NCBI RefSeq assembly: GCF_910592395.1
Contig: NC_088311.1
Span: 684,501-748,500, forward strand
Direction: 5' to 3'
From: Lineus longissimus
Taxonomy: Eukaryota > Nemertea > Pilidiophora > Heteronemertea > Lineidae
DNA length: 64,000 bases
Within the stretch, counting starts at the first letter, position 1, and each line of letters opens with the position of its first letter. Position numbers and translations under genes: made by a program. The notes below the pieces were generated by a model. It had not been told where the DNA came from, searched no databases, and saw only the letters and a list, made by a program, of their open reading frames with translations. Positions 1 through 12,572 of the stretch are shown in pieces.

Positions 1-196
1 GTAAGTTGTATGTCACCCTGTTTGATGGTGACGATATCCTTAGTGATCAGCTTGTATGCATGTTGTCTTGGGTAAGTTGTATGTCACCCTGTTTGATGGT
101 GACGATATCCTTAGTGATCAGCTTGTATGCATGTTGTCTTGGGTAAGTTGTATATCACCCTGTTTGATGGTGACGATATCCTTAGTGATCAGCTTG
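1..196. repeat. Tandem repeat, 71-bp unit, about 2.8 copies
   Basis: Units start at 1, 72 and 143, each with gtaagttgta, and are nearly identical (one visible change, tgtcaccc to tatcaccc, in the third). The third copy stops after the word agcttg. The array touches the window edge, so its true length is unknown. It probably lies in an intron or upstream DNA of the ARFGAP1 gene. Each unit carries a perfect splice-donor-like gtaagt, but nothing shows that it is used. Confidence 0.95.
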
Positions 197-1368
197 GGTT
201 GTCTAGCTTATAGCTAATAGCACGAACACAAATTCTATAAGAAAACCGACTTGCCTTTGTGCTAAAGGCACTTTATGAGTCATGAAAAAACAAGATTATT
301 CTGGTGTCTCTTCTGACAAGTTGGTGCACTGATCTTCTCGCCATCAGATCTAGTGTTGATTTTATGTGCTGATGCATGATAAAATAGATTGAATTTGCAT
401 TCTCATCCCCATGGGGCACGTTTGGGTCCGTAGGGGATGATAAAGGAACGTTGTTTTTGAGTTGTATGTAGCGTTGAATTTGGAGCTTGGGATTTCATCT
501 CATTTATTTGTTGATGAAGCTTGTTGAATGGTTTATTGTACCTCTTCGGTTTGCCTGCTGCTCAAACACAGTTGAACCTAGTTCAGTTGTATCTAGACAC
601 GCTCATTCATGCCACTAATATCACATCACTCTTCAAAATAGCAGCAGCCCAATAATCTATCAGAGCGATATGTTCGAAGTCGTTACCATGGAAATTTAAA
701 GAAAGTTGCCAAATTCGTCTCGATCAGTCGAGTGAACTGTTTGATTGAAACTATATCAGCTTGAGTTGATGGTGAGTGTGTTTGAGTAGAGATCACTTAT
801 GGTTCGATGGACACATTGGAGATGTCTGTGCGGAGGTTAGCATTGTACGTTGAATTCAGTGAAGATTCCACTTGGGTTTTATCAAGTTAAGCTGTTGGTA
901 GTTGAACTTGCTCAAAAGCCAGAAATCCTTCAAGCAGGCAAGAGATATCTGACTGTGACATGTCTTCACATTCTGAGAGCAACCTTTATGAAAGAAATCC
1001 TACAAGTTTACAGCTGACAGTAATGGAAACTGATAAGTCAACAGAACATGAGAGTACATGCTAATACGAACCCTGGCCATTTCACTGACCGAATCCAATG
1101 CTGCAATGTAGCCTGTCTTTGACATCCGCATGATCTGAATGAAGGTGATTTGTTAGCCACCATATCTGATGTCTACTTTGTGTTATTGTGCCGCATGGTC
1201 TTTAAGCAGATGTTACACGATTTACTCCCCAGAAATTGTCTGCCTGCTGGCGTGTGGTGTTTGAACAGAGATCAAGATGAGACTCGCTTCAGTTGGTGTC
1301 CATCGAAATAGATGCTGGGTCTTAGTTCTCATAAGATCAATAATTCTGGCTCCCAACAAGTTGCGTCA

Positions 1369-1560
1369 ATTACAGTGGAACCCCGGTAACGCGACCAGCC
1401 CAACAACCATGAATCGGCGGTCCCAAATGGATTCCTCTCTAATTACCATTATGTGGCCCCCGGTTAACATGACCATCCCGGTACCCAGACCACGACCACT
1501 GGATTGGGCGGTCCCAATGACCAAATTCACCCCTCTAACCCGACCAAAGGGCCTAAGTGC
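1369..1560. mobile_element. Possible pogo/Tigger-like DNA transposon fragment
   Basis: The stretch starts with cagtggaaccccggtaacg and repeats variants of the phrase 'aaccCCGGTtaac..gacc' (also near 1461-1475 and 1537-1545). Termini of pogo/Tigger-class elements typically begin with CAGT followed by an ACCCCGGTTA-like word and repeated subterminal motifs. No transposase frame and no clean opposite terminus are visible, so this would be a decayed non-autonomous piece. Family assignment is inference. Confidence 0.4.
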
Positions 1561-1932
1561 TGTGTCAGAGTTGATGAATACTGTATATTTGATGGCGATC
1601 TGACAGACCTTGAAACCCAACACTTCTTGTGTCGGGCTGATAACGCACCGGATACCGTAGGAAATTGACTGCTTTTTAATTTCATGACCAATAACCAAAT
1701 TATTGGTGACTTATCTTGTGATGACATATGTTGAGTCCATGAGATGTGGCGGCTTGATTGTCCCGATTGTGATGATATGGAGGGATCTATGTGAGTGACA
1801 GGCAATCCCAGGATCGAGTCATTCAACACCACGTCTCCAGCATACTTGTACAGTGTGCAATAAGCCACTAGATTGATTCCATGATGGGAATTATAAGATG
1901 GATGGTTTTTCGTATTTTAGGATTCCAGCCTT

Positions 1933-2158
1933 GTGACTCGCTCTACCAAAACTAGACGCTTGTCGCATCTGAACTCGACAGGTTGATACGGACTTGTTGT
2001 TCATTTCCCTATTGTAGACCTTTTGTGAAATCTATTACAAACTGATTTGGTCACATTTCACAAAAGGTCTACATAACAATAGGGAAATGAACAACAAGTC
2101 CGTATCAACCTGTCAAGTTCAGATGCGACAAGCGCCTAGTTTTGGTAGAGCGAGTCAC
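1933..2158. repeat. Long near-perfect palindrome (foldback element)
   Basis: The left arm 1933-2031 (starting gtgactcgctctacc) is the reverse complement of the right arm 2055-2158 (ending tagagcgagtcac), apart from a 5-base insertion in the right arm near 2073 and a few substitutions. The loop is only about 23 bases. Arms of about 100 bp with a short loop suggest a foldback-type MITE or a snap-back duplication. RNA from it would form a long hairpin. No coding potential. Confidence 0.93.
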
Positions 2159-4550
2159 CCTTGGTGATTGTAAAAGTGACAGGGCTCGTTGGTTGATCCT
2201 GACTAGGGTTGAATCCAAAGAGGCACTTTATGCTGTGTCACTCGATGGCATTACAGTTTAGGCGATGAGCTCATGTGGGCAGGGTACCCTGTGGAGAACC
2301 CAGTACCACGTTGTTGTGAAGATGGGAGTGCTTCATTATTTCCAGTTGTTGAATTCCACATTACGAATTTCACCTCTGTTCTATCTTGATTATCCGACTG
2401 CATGCCGAATACAAATTGCTGTCTCGTAGGGAGATCATGAATACTTCATGAGATATTAAAATTCTGGATCTTTCAGGCACCTTATGTTTCCTACAGGTAA
2501 TGATATTGAATTTTATGATTTGTATTCTTGCCTTGTCTGAGAAGCCAACAGATCCAGTCACAGCAAAATGGTGCTGATTTGTGTGTCTGCTCTCCTTGAT
2601 TCAGCAGAGGGTCATCGCCACCATTATCCATGGAGATACTGTTGTGTGAACTGCTACTGAATGGTTCTGGTTTCATAGATACAATAAAACCAGTTATGTA
2701 CCAGTTACTTAGACTGGAAATAGCACTTCAAGTGTAACACATTCAGAACTGACCTCAACTTATCTTGTTGATTTAACAGATGTGTTTGGCGTGTGATTGT
2801 GACCATCTGTGTCGCAACTCCCATAAAGAACTCAATAGTGAAAGCGTGAGATCAATACTCGGGTTGAGGAGTCCACACTCCTCTGTTACCTGGTGTCGTG
2901 ATCAGACCTGTCTGATCAATGCAGTCATGGCATGGTCGTTCAGTTCTTACCATTAGAAAGACGTGATTTCTTGTGGAATATTGCAATGAGCATTCGTAGG
3001 AATCGACGTTATGAGGCGTCAGTGGTTGAAGGCGTTTGCAACAAGGTAAGACACATGTTGGTTCAGTGAATGGTGATGTTAATATCATTGCCTCAGCAGC
3101 AGTTCTGCAACGGAGATTGTATCCACGCTTGTTGTTGATTGCTCTATCGATGGCCTGATATCCCTGGGATAGTTGTCTTGTCTTTGTGGTCTTTAGTTAT
3201 GCTAGTTGTTGCTCCTCAAAGGTGCTGGGAAATCAAACGTTGGTGAAAATGGTCAACGAGGCGATATTGGTGTGTTGTGATCATGTTATTCAGCTGTTAC
3301 TGGCTCCCTATGGTACATTGGTGGCACCCCAGCCTCCGTCGTAATGGAACATGAGTCGAGGTAATGATTGCAGTTATTGCTTTACTGTTGATACGATCAG
3401 GCACACATGACTACTAATGCTATGTATTAGTGATGGACGTTACAAGGTCGCTGGTGGGTTCAAGTCTTTCCCGTGGAATTGGCAACAACATGGAGTGGCG
3501 ATAGAACTGGTTACTGTTCAAACAAAATGGCAGTGTGTAGTTAGAGTGAACATCATGGTCTGTCGATGAGTGTCCTACATGTATATATGCCAGCTGTGGT
3601 ACTTGAAGATCGATGGTGGTCATTCTGATATCAAGTGATTTCAAATTGACAATAGCTCCTCTTGAACTTGATTGATTTATAGTTAGGATTCTAATTTCTC
3701 CTGCCTTCATCAACTCCAGTTGATCTTGCTGATAGTTCCTCTACAACTTACGTATGTTCCATCCATCTTACATTCATTACAAGAACATGTACCCATAGAG
3801 CTATTGCGGATATTACCCATGTTCTACTCTAAGTTGTTATTATTGAGATAAATAGTCAGAGAAGCTGTGGCACTTGGCATGGTTGTTTGTCTTCTGTTAA
3901 ACTGTCGAAGGATCTGATAGTAGTTCTGTAAGAGTACACATCAGAGTACGAAAGAAAATGTCTCTCGGCAAATATTTGCGGCTGACACATTCCCTTCTAC
4001 ACTCGTGAGGATAGGATGGCTGTGTATCATTTGATCAGCTGTAGGGCATGCTGAATCCAGGGGAGCTTAAGGTGATTATTTTGGTGCCTGATGTCTAGTT
4101 CCAAAGTGACATTGCCTTACTGCTGGTATCAACATTATGCCGCCAAGTTCATTATCTTGATTGCAAACTCATTAGGAGATAACGAGGAAATGGCGATACA
4201 TTTTTGTTTGTGCTGTTCCTCGGGTCTCTTGGGAAAAGTGCATAATTGGTATTTAATCTGGAGGATCGTAAAGTGTTTGTATCATGTTATCCCATTTTGC
4301 TTCGAGTTATCTGAAAGTGGGAACTGAACACTTGACATGCTTGATATCCTTCGAGAGAGGCATTCTCTATTCAGGGATAGCCCCAATACTGACTGGCTTA
4401 GTTGGCTATGCAGCAGACCCAAAAACCCATTCATTTGATCAGACTCATAAAGGCAATGCTGACTATTGGCATTTGCTGGGATTGGTTGCTGACTGATGTT
4501 GAAATTTGGTAATGTCAATGCAGTGAAGTTAGTGCATCCAAGACTCAGTG

Positions 4551-4816
4551 CATTGATTTGGCCTTGTCTCTGCCCTTTGCCAGTGTCACTGGGTTCTCAG
4601 GTATCATTGGACAGCCTACAACCCTCCTGGTCAACTACTGCTTTGACTAGAAGCTTGTTGTGGAGAGATATTACAGTGCATTACAGTGCATTGCATTGAT
4701 TTGGCCTTGTCTCTGCCCTTTGCCAGTGTCACTGGGTTCTCAGATATCATTGGACAGCCTACAACCCTCCTGGTCAACTACTGCTTTGACTGCTTGTTGT
4801 GGAGAGATATTACAGA
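4551..4816. repeat. Direct tandem duplication, about 143 bp
   Basis: Starting at 4551 (cattgatttggcc) a segment of about 143 bp is repeated from 4694. The second copy is nearly identical but lacks a short piece (gactagaagcttg against gactgcttg) and differs at one site (caggtatc/cagatatc). The open frames across it are a by-product of the duplication and show no family resemblance. Confidence 0.9.
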
Positions 4817-6950
4817 GACCTGGAGAGTACCCAGGGACTTGTTCTGCAGAGGACAGTCATGACAGTAGCTTAAACTGCCTGCAACCAGAACTGCTTCTGT
4901 GGGGTAGAGCTACTGTGATGAGATTCTCTCCTTGTCTCCAGATGGTCCCTTTGTCATGCCTGTCATGTCCTGCTGGACAGAGATCTGCCTAATTGCTCCA
5001 GGCAAAATAGACTCAAATTGAATCTCACAGAGGCTGTTGCCTGTTCGGGCATGTAACAGGTTGGAAGCGGGAACCTCCAATCTCCGACACAGGCGAGAGT
5101 GTCCTTACAAGTTGTTTATTTGGCACACTCAGATAGCCCTTATGGCGAGGTGTTTCTCAAGTGTTCTTCCATTGATCTCACTTCATTTGTATGGTCCAGC
5201 CAGGTTTTAGGCTCCATTAGATGTTGTCCTGACCAAATCAATGTGGGCAAGGCAGTGACAGTGACAAATGGTGCCGTGTATTTCATTATGGAATTTCATC
5301 CCAAATGAACTATAAAGTGGAAGCAATCTGGGGAAGGGACCATGTTCCCATTTTAAACTCTCTTCAGCAGACAAGACCAGTCTCACCGTCGAATCTCCTG
5401 CTTCGTCTCAGGGGTTGGAGAAGGGCAGAGAGATATTCTGTTGTTGAGGTGATTTCATTTTACAACCCTAGACATAAGTGCTCAATCTTCTTTTCTATAA
5501 TCCACCCATCATTTCTGAGCAGACATTTCTGGTTATTTTTGTCAAGCAAAACTTTGATGTGAGATGCCTCCTTGCTCTTCAGCAGCATGCCTGCTCCACA
5601 CCTTTCTTATTCTGGTCACATTTTAAGATTGGCCCATTTACATTCTGTTGACATTTCGCCACAGGAAGATCATTTGTATTTCTCTTGATAATAGAGGTCT
5701 AATTAGCCTTGCACGGAAAGATAACTTGAGCATTTGGAGGCTATCAATTGGAGTGAAGAGGCTGCCAATCGGAATCAATGTCATAGGCAGGCAGAAGATT
5801 AGGGCATCATATGAAGGGTTGCCCATCATCATCATTATTATCAACATTGATTTAAAGAATCTTTAACCGAGCAACAAGACCGTCTGTAACTCTGTCTGTC
5901 ACATGACCACTTTCAGACGTTGATCCAGAATAGTTTAAATTGCCTCTACTTTAGTTATTAGATGGGCTATTCAGGAAACTTTGAGCATGACAAATGTTCA
6001 CTTCTTGAAAAAATGTCAAATTGAATCATGTTGGTGTTCTTATGCCATGATTTATTGGAGCTAATTTAATGAGATTGTCTTCTAAATGTTTCTACTGCTT
6101 GGTTTGGGGGCATTCTATGATGGATAAGTGGTGGAACTACTCATTGCTTGGAGGATTGTGGTTTTTATGCCATTGTAGAAGTCAAACATGAGGTGGGCTG
6201 TTCACCAACCAGCAATCTAGCCAGATTACATAACATGATGTATTCTTACTAAATCCTATAAATAATTGAAGCATATGTCACAATTTGGATCAATGTTATG
6301 TTATTGTTATGATGACTGACCTACCCCTTACCCATCACCCCTGGCTGCACACCCACAAAAGGCTCACCACGACAGGCTCCTTTTATGTTGTTAACCCATT
6401 GTGTGACATTTGGCAGTCATTGTGCATGGACCATGTATACATTGATCCATGAGCTCACAACTTGCATTAAACCCAAGCCTGCCAGTCTCACTTCATGTCT
6501 TTGTGAGTTACAAAACCTTTCAGTCTAATTGGATGTACTATTAGGTGCATGCTTGTCCTGTAAGGTAAGGTCCAACTTGTAATTGTTATATTGTTGTTTC
6601 TAATGTTTTCTTTCAAAACAGTGGCACATCAAGTGCAACCCATTCAAATGCATTAGGGTGAGGACCATCTTAGTCTCCAAATCTCTCGATGGCCACCTCT
6701 GTCTGGCACTCACAGGTGCGTAACAAGCGAATCTATCTGAGATGTCTTGAGAGTGATTGAGTAGCTAGCTCCGTCTTCGGGTGATGAGGTGAGGGGATGC
6801 AATCTATTGGAGCTCTATGCCTGGTTATCTTCCTCACAATTGAATCGCTTCAGTAAGGCAGAGCGGTGGCGTGTTGGTGAAAATGTGTCATGACCATGAT
6901 TATCAAGATAATACCAATTGGTCTTATTCCATTGGTCATATTCGGCTAAA

Positions 6951-7071
6951 CTTTAGAATCCCCGATCGGAAATGACGTAGTTTGATCGCATTCAACTAGA
7001 AATCCATTGAACAGTGGTGCTTGGTTAGTCAACCAATGACCTTTTTTTGGGGTGTGATCGGGGATTGTAAA
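6951..7071. mobile_element. Possible short MITE with CCCCGATC inverted ends
   Basis: The left end tttagaatccccgatc (about 6951-6966) pairs with gatcggggattgtaaa (about 7056-7071), 14 of 16 positions. The interior of about 90 bp is A+T-rich and non-coding. The size and inverted ends fit a miniature element, but I see no convincing target-site duplication. Confidence 0.4.
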
Positions 7072-8601
7072 CTGGTTCCTCATATTCGATTCAGAATAGA
7101 CATGATTAGGTTTTTATGGTTAAAGACGCTCGAGCTACATGTGGTTTGAATGGTTCTTCCCCCCCCCCCCCCGTGGCATCCTTGAGGCTGGTGCGAATGG
7201 AGAAGTGCTCTTTCCAACATCTGTGTCTCTACATGTTCACTTCTGATAGAGACATGACCGAGGAGAAGTCTAGTGAAGTAAGAGCACGGTTGATAAGCAC
7301 AGGCATTCATCTCATGCACCAGATGGTCGGAAAATAACAATTTCCCCGATTCCAGTTGCCTAAGCAATGATCCTGAACTCCCATCAATAAGAGCGTGACT
7401 AGGATTGTATTGATGAATGCTCCGGTCTGCGTTGGTTAAGATTGGCACTGACCAAGATAAATGTCAGGCAAATAACCAGAGAACCCACCAGTTTCTTGGT
7501 TGGTCAGTCACTTTCTGGTGGATATCTGACAGCCATTGAAGATTAGTCAGTAATCCCAGACAGGAGCTTGAAGCGTCAAAGAGAACTCTTGGTTGTGTTG
7601 ATGAAGATTAAACAGAGCAACCTGCGATGTGCGGAGGTGAGGGCTGTCTCGGAGTGCAGGTGGACAGTTTGATGAACGTTGATGTGGTCAAAAGGGAGTG
7701 TGTCTGATGGATTGTTCTGGTCACTGGTCACAGTAATCATGGCCATTCTTCTTGTGAGATAAGGGTTATAGGGAATGTTTGGATAGGATACCTATGATGT
7801 GCTCCAAATCTTGTACACTGACTTGGATAAGACACACGACTGTGGTGGAGTGCAGGACAATCGATGTTGGCAGACTTCATCTGATGACATCACCCAGAAT
7901 GTTTGCTTAATTGGTTCTTGCATGATCAAAGATCAGTGATTCAGCACAAGTAGCGTGGTGCGGTCAGAGAGAGTTTATCAGAATGGGTAACTTTTTCAAT
8001 TGGTTTGCCAAGGCAGAGTTGGAAACTTGTCCCAGTCAACATTCACCATGTGACTGCTGACCGTCTCACCTCCCATCCATCATGTCCGCCTATCATTACA
8101 ATGACACTTCAGATCATGTCTGCCAAGGTCAGATTCACATAATGGCCAACTCTTCTTTCAATCTGGTGAACTCAGACCTTCAGGAAGAATGGTATGATAT
8201 GATTGTTGCCTGCTTTGTATTTGACGTACCATTGGAACAATCTCTGGTGCCCAATCTCCCAATGCAGGTTCATCCAATCAGAGAGGATCAGTGAGTTGAT
8301 TGGGAGACTCATTGCCTGATTATAAGGGATGAATGTTATAGCCTTGTGCAGACGCCTTCTAATGTTGTGATCCACCGTCCTGTCATGTCTCTCCCTTCAG
8401 GCGGGGGAGAGTCTCTGGGCTCCTCCCATTCAGCTGAGGAGGAAGTGGAGCTATTTCAACCAAATCAAAGCTCTATCTTGGACACTGTTAATCAAACTCT
8501 ATCTACCACACATTGGTGCTTCTGTGATCATCTCATCTTTGATAATGGCTTCATCTTCTTCAACCATAGACCATAACAAAGACTCTCCTTTCTCTTTGCA
8601 G

Positions 8602-11600
8602 GCAACAAAGTTAGCCAGTAAAACTGCCCAGAAAACAAAGGAATTTGGTCAAACAGTGAACCAATCAGTCATCAAGCCGACCACGGAAAAGGTGGGTACA
8701 TGATTTGTGTGGATATCTTAATGTCCAAGCTTGGGGACTTGGTGAAAGAACAAGGTATAGCATGTGGTGAAAGAACAAGGTATAGCGTGTGGTGCCAAGT
8801 TTCAACATCATACTTTTCATTCCATTTCTTCATTATGATAGTTTCCTTCCATCTTTCAACTCGTGTCCTTTTCCATTTTACTTTGTGCTGGGGTGAATAT
8901 CCTAAAGCAACGCTTGTAAACAATACATTGCGATCTTCTAAATTGATTGAAGAACACAACCCTGGCTAAAGAGATGAGTGTTGTTTGATTGGGAAATGAA
9001 TCCTCGACTGTTGCAAACCCTGTAATGAGAGAGGAATCAATCGCCTTTCCTGAGCCATCCTTGGGAGACACTCTGGCTAATCATGATCAGGTTGCCCTTG
9101 TTCACACTCTTGCCAACAACCAGAGATCACAGCTCAAGTGCGTTTGAGGGTTGATGAGACTAGTGGAATGCAAACAATTACCACAGCATTGATTCCGGGT
9201 TAGGTAGAAGTAGGGAATTAGCATCACAACAAGAACTACTGGCCAATTTTTGTGTCACTGTCATGTCAGAAAGACAATGTGATTGTGTGTTTTGCTCTCA
9301 TGTTAAATTAACTTCAATATTGTGCTTGTCGTATCTGTTTTCTGTTGAGTTAATCCACCAACACATTTTAGATCAAGTCACTGGCACAATCAGACTTGTC
9401 ACTATATCCTTGTCTCCACCATGTTACTGATCAACTGTCATTTGTTGTGATTAAATGAGAACTTCAGTGCAGCTCAAGGTGTCACTGCTAATGAACTGGA
9501 AAAGAAGCTAGTATGGTAGCATTTGGCCTGAGTTAAAAGGTGATTGAGCTATCCTTGCCACATTTAGCCCATCAGATCTGCCGTGAGTGGAGACAGGTTT
9601 GGTGACATGTCTAATGCTTCATGTTTTCTTCTCTCTGCATGTTGTCCTCTTCCTCTTGATGTGGTTGTTCCCTCTGTCTTCATGCTTGTCTAGGTGAAAG
9701 AGACCAAGGTCATTGATAGCATGTCTGAATCCATGTCCACTTTAGCTACAAGGGTAAGTCCACCAATTCCCACACCACCAATGGTCTATCTCATCCCTAA
9801 GAACTAACACTTAGCTGTAAGCCATCTTTCTCATCAATGAAGACCAGCTGTCACTTGAACATCTGCTGTGTTCATTGGTTTCATTTCAAAAGTCCCCCTG
9901 AATGAGTTTAAAAGAGAACGCTTTTGAATACCAAAACTGCTGTACTCTCAATCACCCTGCCAGGCATGAGGTTTGAATCTTTCAATTTTTGTGACCTTTT
10001 CCTTTGATAGAAGATGCTATTTGTGGACACAGTCATTCATTATTAAATACCTCTGATCTCTATGTGAGTCTCACTCTCCCCATTCTACCAGTGTAGCACT
10101 GTTGCTCATCAACATGTCAACTGTGTCTCAGTTCATTAATTACAAAATGTGACATCAGAGAACACTTTGGATTGAGCTATTGCCTTCCTGTGCTGAAAGA
10201 AAGGGGAGACGGCTTGCAGTAGAAGTCTTGTCCTCGCTATTGCCTTCCTGTGCTGGAAGAAAGGGGAAACGGCTTGCAGTAGAAGTCTTGTCCTCGCTAT
10301 TGCCTTCCTATGCTGGAAGAAAGGGGAGACGGCTTGCAGTAGAAGTCTTGTCCTCGCTATTGCCTTCCTATGCTGGAAGAAAGGGGAGACGGCTTGCAGT
10401 AGAAGTCTTGTCCTCGCTATTGCCTTCCTATGCTGGAAGAAAGGGGAGACGGCTTGCAGTAGAAGTCTTGTCCTCGCTATTCACCACCTAACAACTTGTA
10501 TTTGTAAACAATGATCCTCACTGCTTTGGTTTCCTCACATTTCAAAATGAATAATCTGTGCGGTTTCCCCTCAGGGCTATCGATGTTATTACATGGGGTT
10601 TGGTTGCAGTGATTTGATTGAAGACCTACCCTCCTCGCTTGCCGGGGCAGGTGATGCTGGCATTGATACGGGTTGATGTGCTGTAGAAATGCTTCCTTAG
10701 ATTGGTGGAGGTTTTAGTGACATGTTTGATGAAATACGACCCTTTTGGACGTGTTATGTTTCAATTTTGATTAACTAGGGGGAATGAATTGGATTCAGTT
10801 CTGATCAACAGAGTTATAATTCAAGGACTGGTCATCTATTGACATTTAGTGAGGTTGTCTGAAAGAGCAACAAGGCGGGAAAATTATTGTGATACCATTT
10901 AAAAGTTTAAGTCTCCATTCCATTAGACCCAAAGTAAAGGTTTTCCTCAACTTATCAGTTTCTGATCGACCATCTGTAAATGAAGTAGAATCTTTATTTT
11001 CTTGTGATGTTTTCCGTTTTATCGAAATGAATTATCGTGATTTGATTCTGTTCTGTTTTGTTTTGTTGCTTTAGTTTTGTTGTTTGTGCTGCTTCAGGTC
11101 AAAGACGGTACCCTGATAAATGATGTCAGTTACCAGTTGAGCAATTTGTCTACCAAGGTAAGCTTGAATATGTTGATAGCCAGTGTGACTGATCCCTTCT
11201 CTCCTTAGTGTCAACTGGATCGTGTCTGATTCACAACTGCTCCTTGAGATTCCTGAATTCAGTCATGATAGACAGGTCTTTTTCATCAACTTGCTCAAAC
11301 TTTGTGAACCAGTTGCCGCCAAAGCTCCAGTGAGCAAGTCAGTCCAGCTGTCACACGAGCAAGGGGGTGTATGGTTATCATTTGAAAATGAAGTCTCTTA
11401 TGTGGAGCAGGATTCCGTTTAGAGTCCTTCTCATGTGCCTCGATCCTTCATCTTGTACAACACCATTTGTCTTGTTTGTTTTAGATGTCCTCAGCCAGTA
11501 TGAAGGGCTGGCGTGATCTGTCTTCATTGTGGGGCGAACCCAAGGCAAGCATCGGTGGCTCAGCAGACACATCTCCTAGTGAAGGAACATCTCTCTTATC

Positions 11601-12572
11601 AACTGGCCGGGGAGGAAGGTAAGAAACATGCGACAGATATCAAAGGCTCAATTTCATATTCTTCTTTCTCGGAACTGCGTTAGTTAGGCATATTTCTCGT
11701 GGGGGGCCTCTTATAGGTAGTTCAACCTTAATCGGTTAACAATGCAGATGTGTGTTGGATATGTGTTATTGCAGCAGTTCCCCAAGATGAGCCAGCCACA
11801 GTAATATTCTGGTGATGTGCCACCTCAAAATTCACTTCACCTTTGACTTTCTCCTCCTAATGAAAATCCTGGAGGGCTTCTTGTCATAATCTGATGTGCG
11901 ATGGATCTATGTTGACATCTTAACTTCACACAGAGCAAAATTTGATAACAATAGCAATTTAACGCCACGAGAGGTGTGTTTTGTGGAGACATAAGAATCT
12001 GTCTGCTTCATCGAGTTGGTGCTGCATGCCAGGCCCTCTTCACTTCCCAACTTGTTTCTAAGTGTTTGTGTCTCTTCAATTCCAGAGCAACAGACATGAA
12101 TGAGACTCCCCTGCTTCAAGACTTCACGCCATCTGACAAGGATGATGACTGGAGCAACTGGCATGACGATGCTTGGGGAGAAGACGAGAACGCAGCCCCA
12201 CCAAAAACTGACGAATGGGGCTCATGGGATAACGGTGTGACAGAAAAACAACCAAAGAAATCAACATCTAGTACGAATGATTGGGGTAACGATGAGGATT
12301 GGGGTACGCCAATCAAGACAACCCCATCACCGAAACCGAAAAAAACTACTAGTAATAAAAACAAGAAAAATATGAAGAACTCACAGAAAGAGCCAGTTGT
12401 TGGTAACTTGTTAGACTTTGATGCAGACATTGGCACTGGGCAGAAGACCACAAAGAATGATGAGAAATCTGATTGGGACAATGACGGCTGGGCGGTCGAT
12501 GATGACGATGAGTGGGAGGCTCTCGAGGTCGAACGAGGATTAACTAGTCAAAGTTTATCTAAAGCGAAATAA
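8602..12572 (+). CDS. ARFGAP1: ARFGAP1, ADP-ribosylation factor GTPase-activating protein 1 (3' part)
   Basis: Partial gene; recognised exons are 8602-8691, 9694-9753, 11098-11157, 11485-11618 and 12086-12572 (stop TAA). ARFGAP1 stimulates GTP hydrolysis on Arf1 and promotes COPI coat turnover on Golgi membranes. Exon 8602 encodes an ATKLASKTAQ...NQSVIKPTTEK segment matching the vertebrate stretch just before the second curvature-sensing (ALPS2) region. Two 20-residue phase-0 exons follow (VKETKVIDSMSES... and VKDGTLINDVSYQ...), both resembling the single vertebrate VKEGKIFDDVSS segment. The next exon has the conserved KGWRDL. The last exon encodes an acidic tail with repeated Trp motifs (DWSNWHDDAWG, EWGSWDNG, DWGNDEDWG, DWDNDGW), the kind of WxxW/acidic signals by which ARFGAP1 tails bind coat proteins. 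The zinc-finger GAP domain is not in the recognised exons. All junctions are GT-AG and in frame. Confidence 0.88.
8741..8790. repeat. 25-bp direct tandem duplication in ARFGAP1 intron
   Basis: Two adjacent copies of ggtgaaagaacaaggtatag plus catgt/cgtgt, differing at one base. Intronic. Confidence 0.85.
10177..10480. repeat. 60-bp minisatellite, five copies, in ARFGAP1 intron
   Basis: Five head-to-tail 60-bp units beginning ctattgccttcc, at 10177, 10237, 10297, 10357 and 10417, with only a few changes between units. Because 60 is a multiple of three, one frame stays open across all copies and spells a 20-residue repeat (LPSYAGRKGRRLAVEVLSSL). The array lies between the two duplicated ARFGAP1 exons. 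I see no pyrimidine-tract acceptor leading into it, so I treat it as intronic. Confidence 0.95.

Larger units (their letters stand above)
197..8601. other. Upstream/intronic DNA of ARFGAP1, no recognised exon
   Basis: Long stretch 5' of the first ARFGAP1 exon that I can identify. Open frames are short and match no family I recognise. The N-terminal ArfGAP zinc-finger domain and the first ALPS motif must be encoded upstream of 8602, but I found no convincing exon for them here. The stretch holds several repeats listed separately (Tigger-like fragment, foldback, 143-bp duplication, small MITE) and a run of about 15 C residues near 7157-7172. A weak exon-like piece, with a polypyrimidine tract and AG just before 8401, has no clear homology. 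Confidence 0.6.

Noticed and set aside
8401-8490. Exon-like piece after a polypyrimidine-AG in front of ARFGAP1
   Set aside because: No reading frame aligns to the ALPS1 region of ARFGAP1 and no good donor follows.
12116-12481. 121-residue minus-strand frame opposite the last ARFGAP1 exon
   Set aside because: Shadow of the acidic/Trp-rich coding strand.
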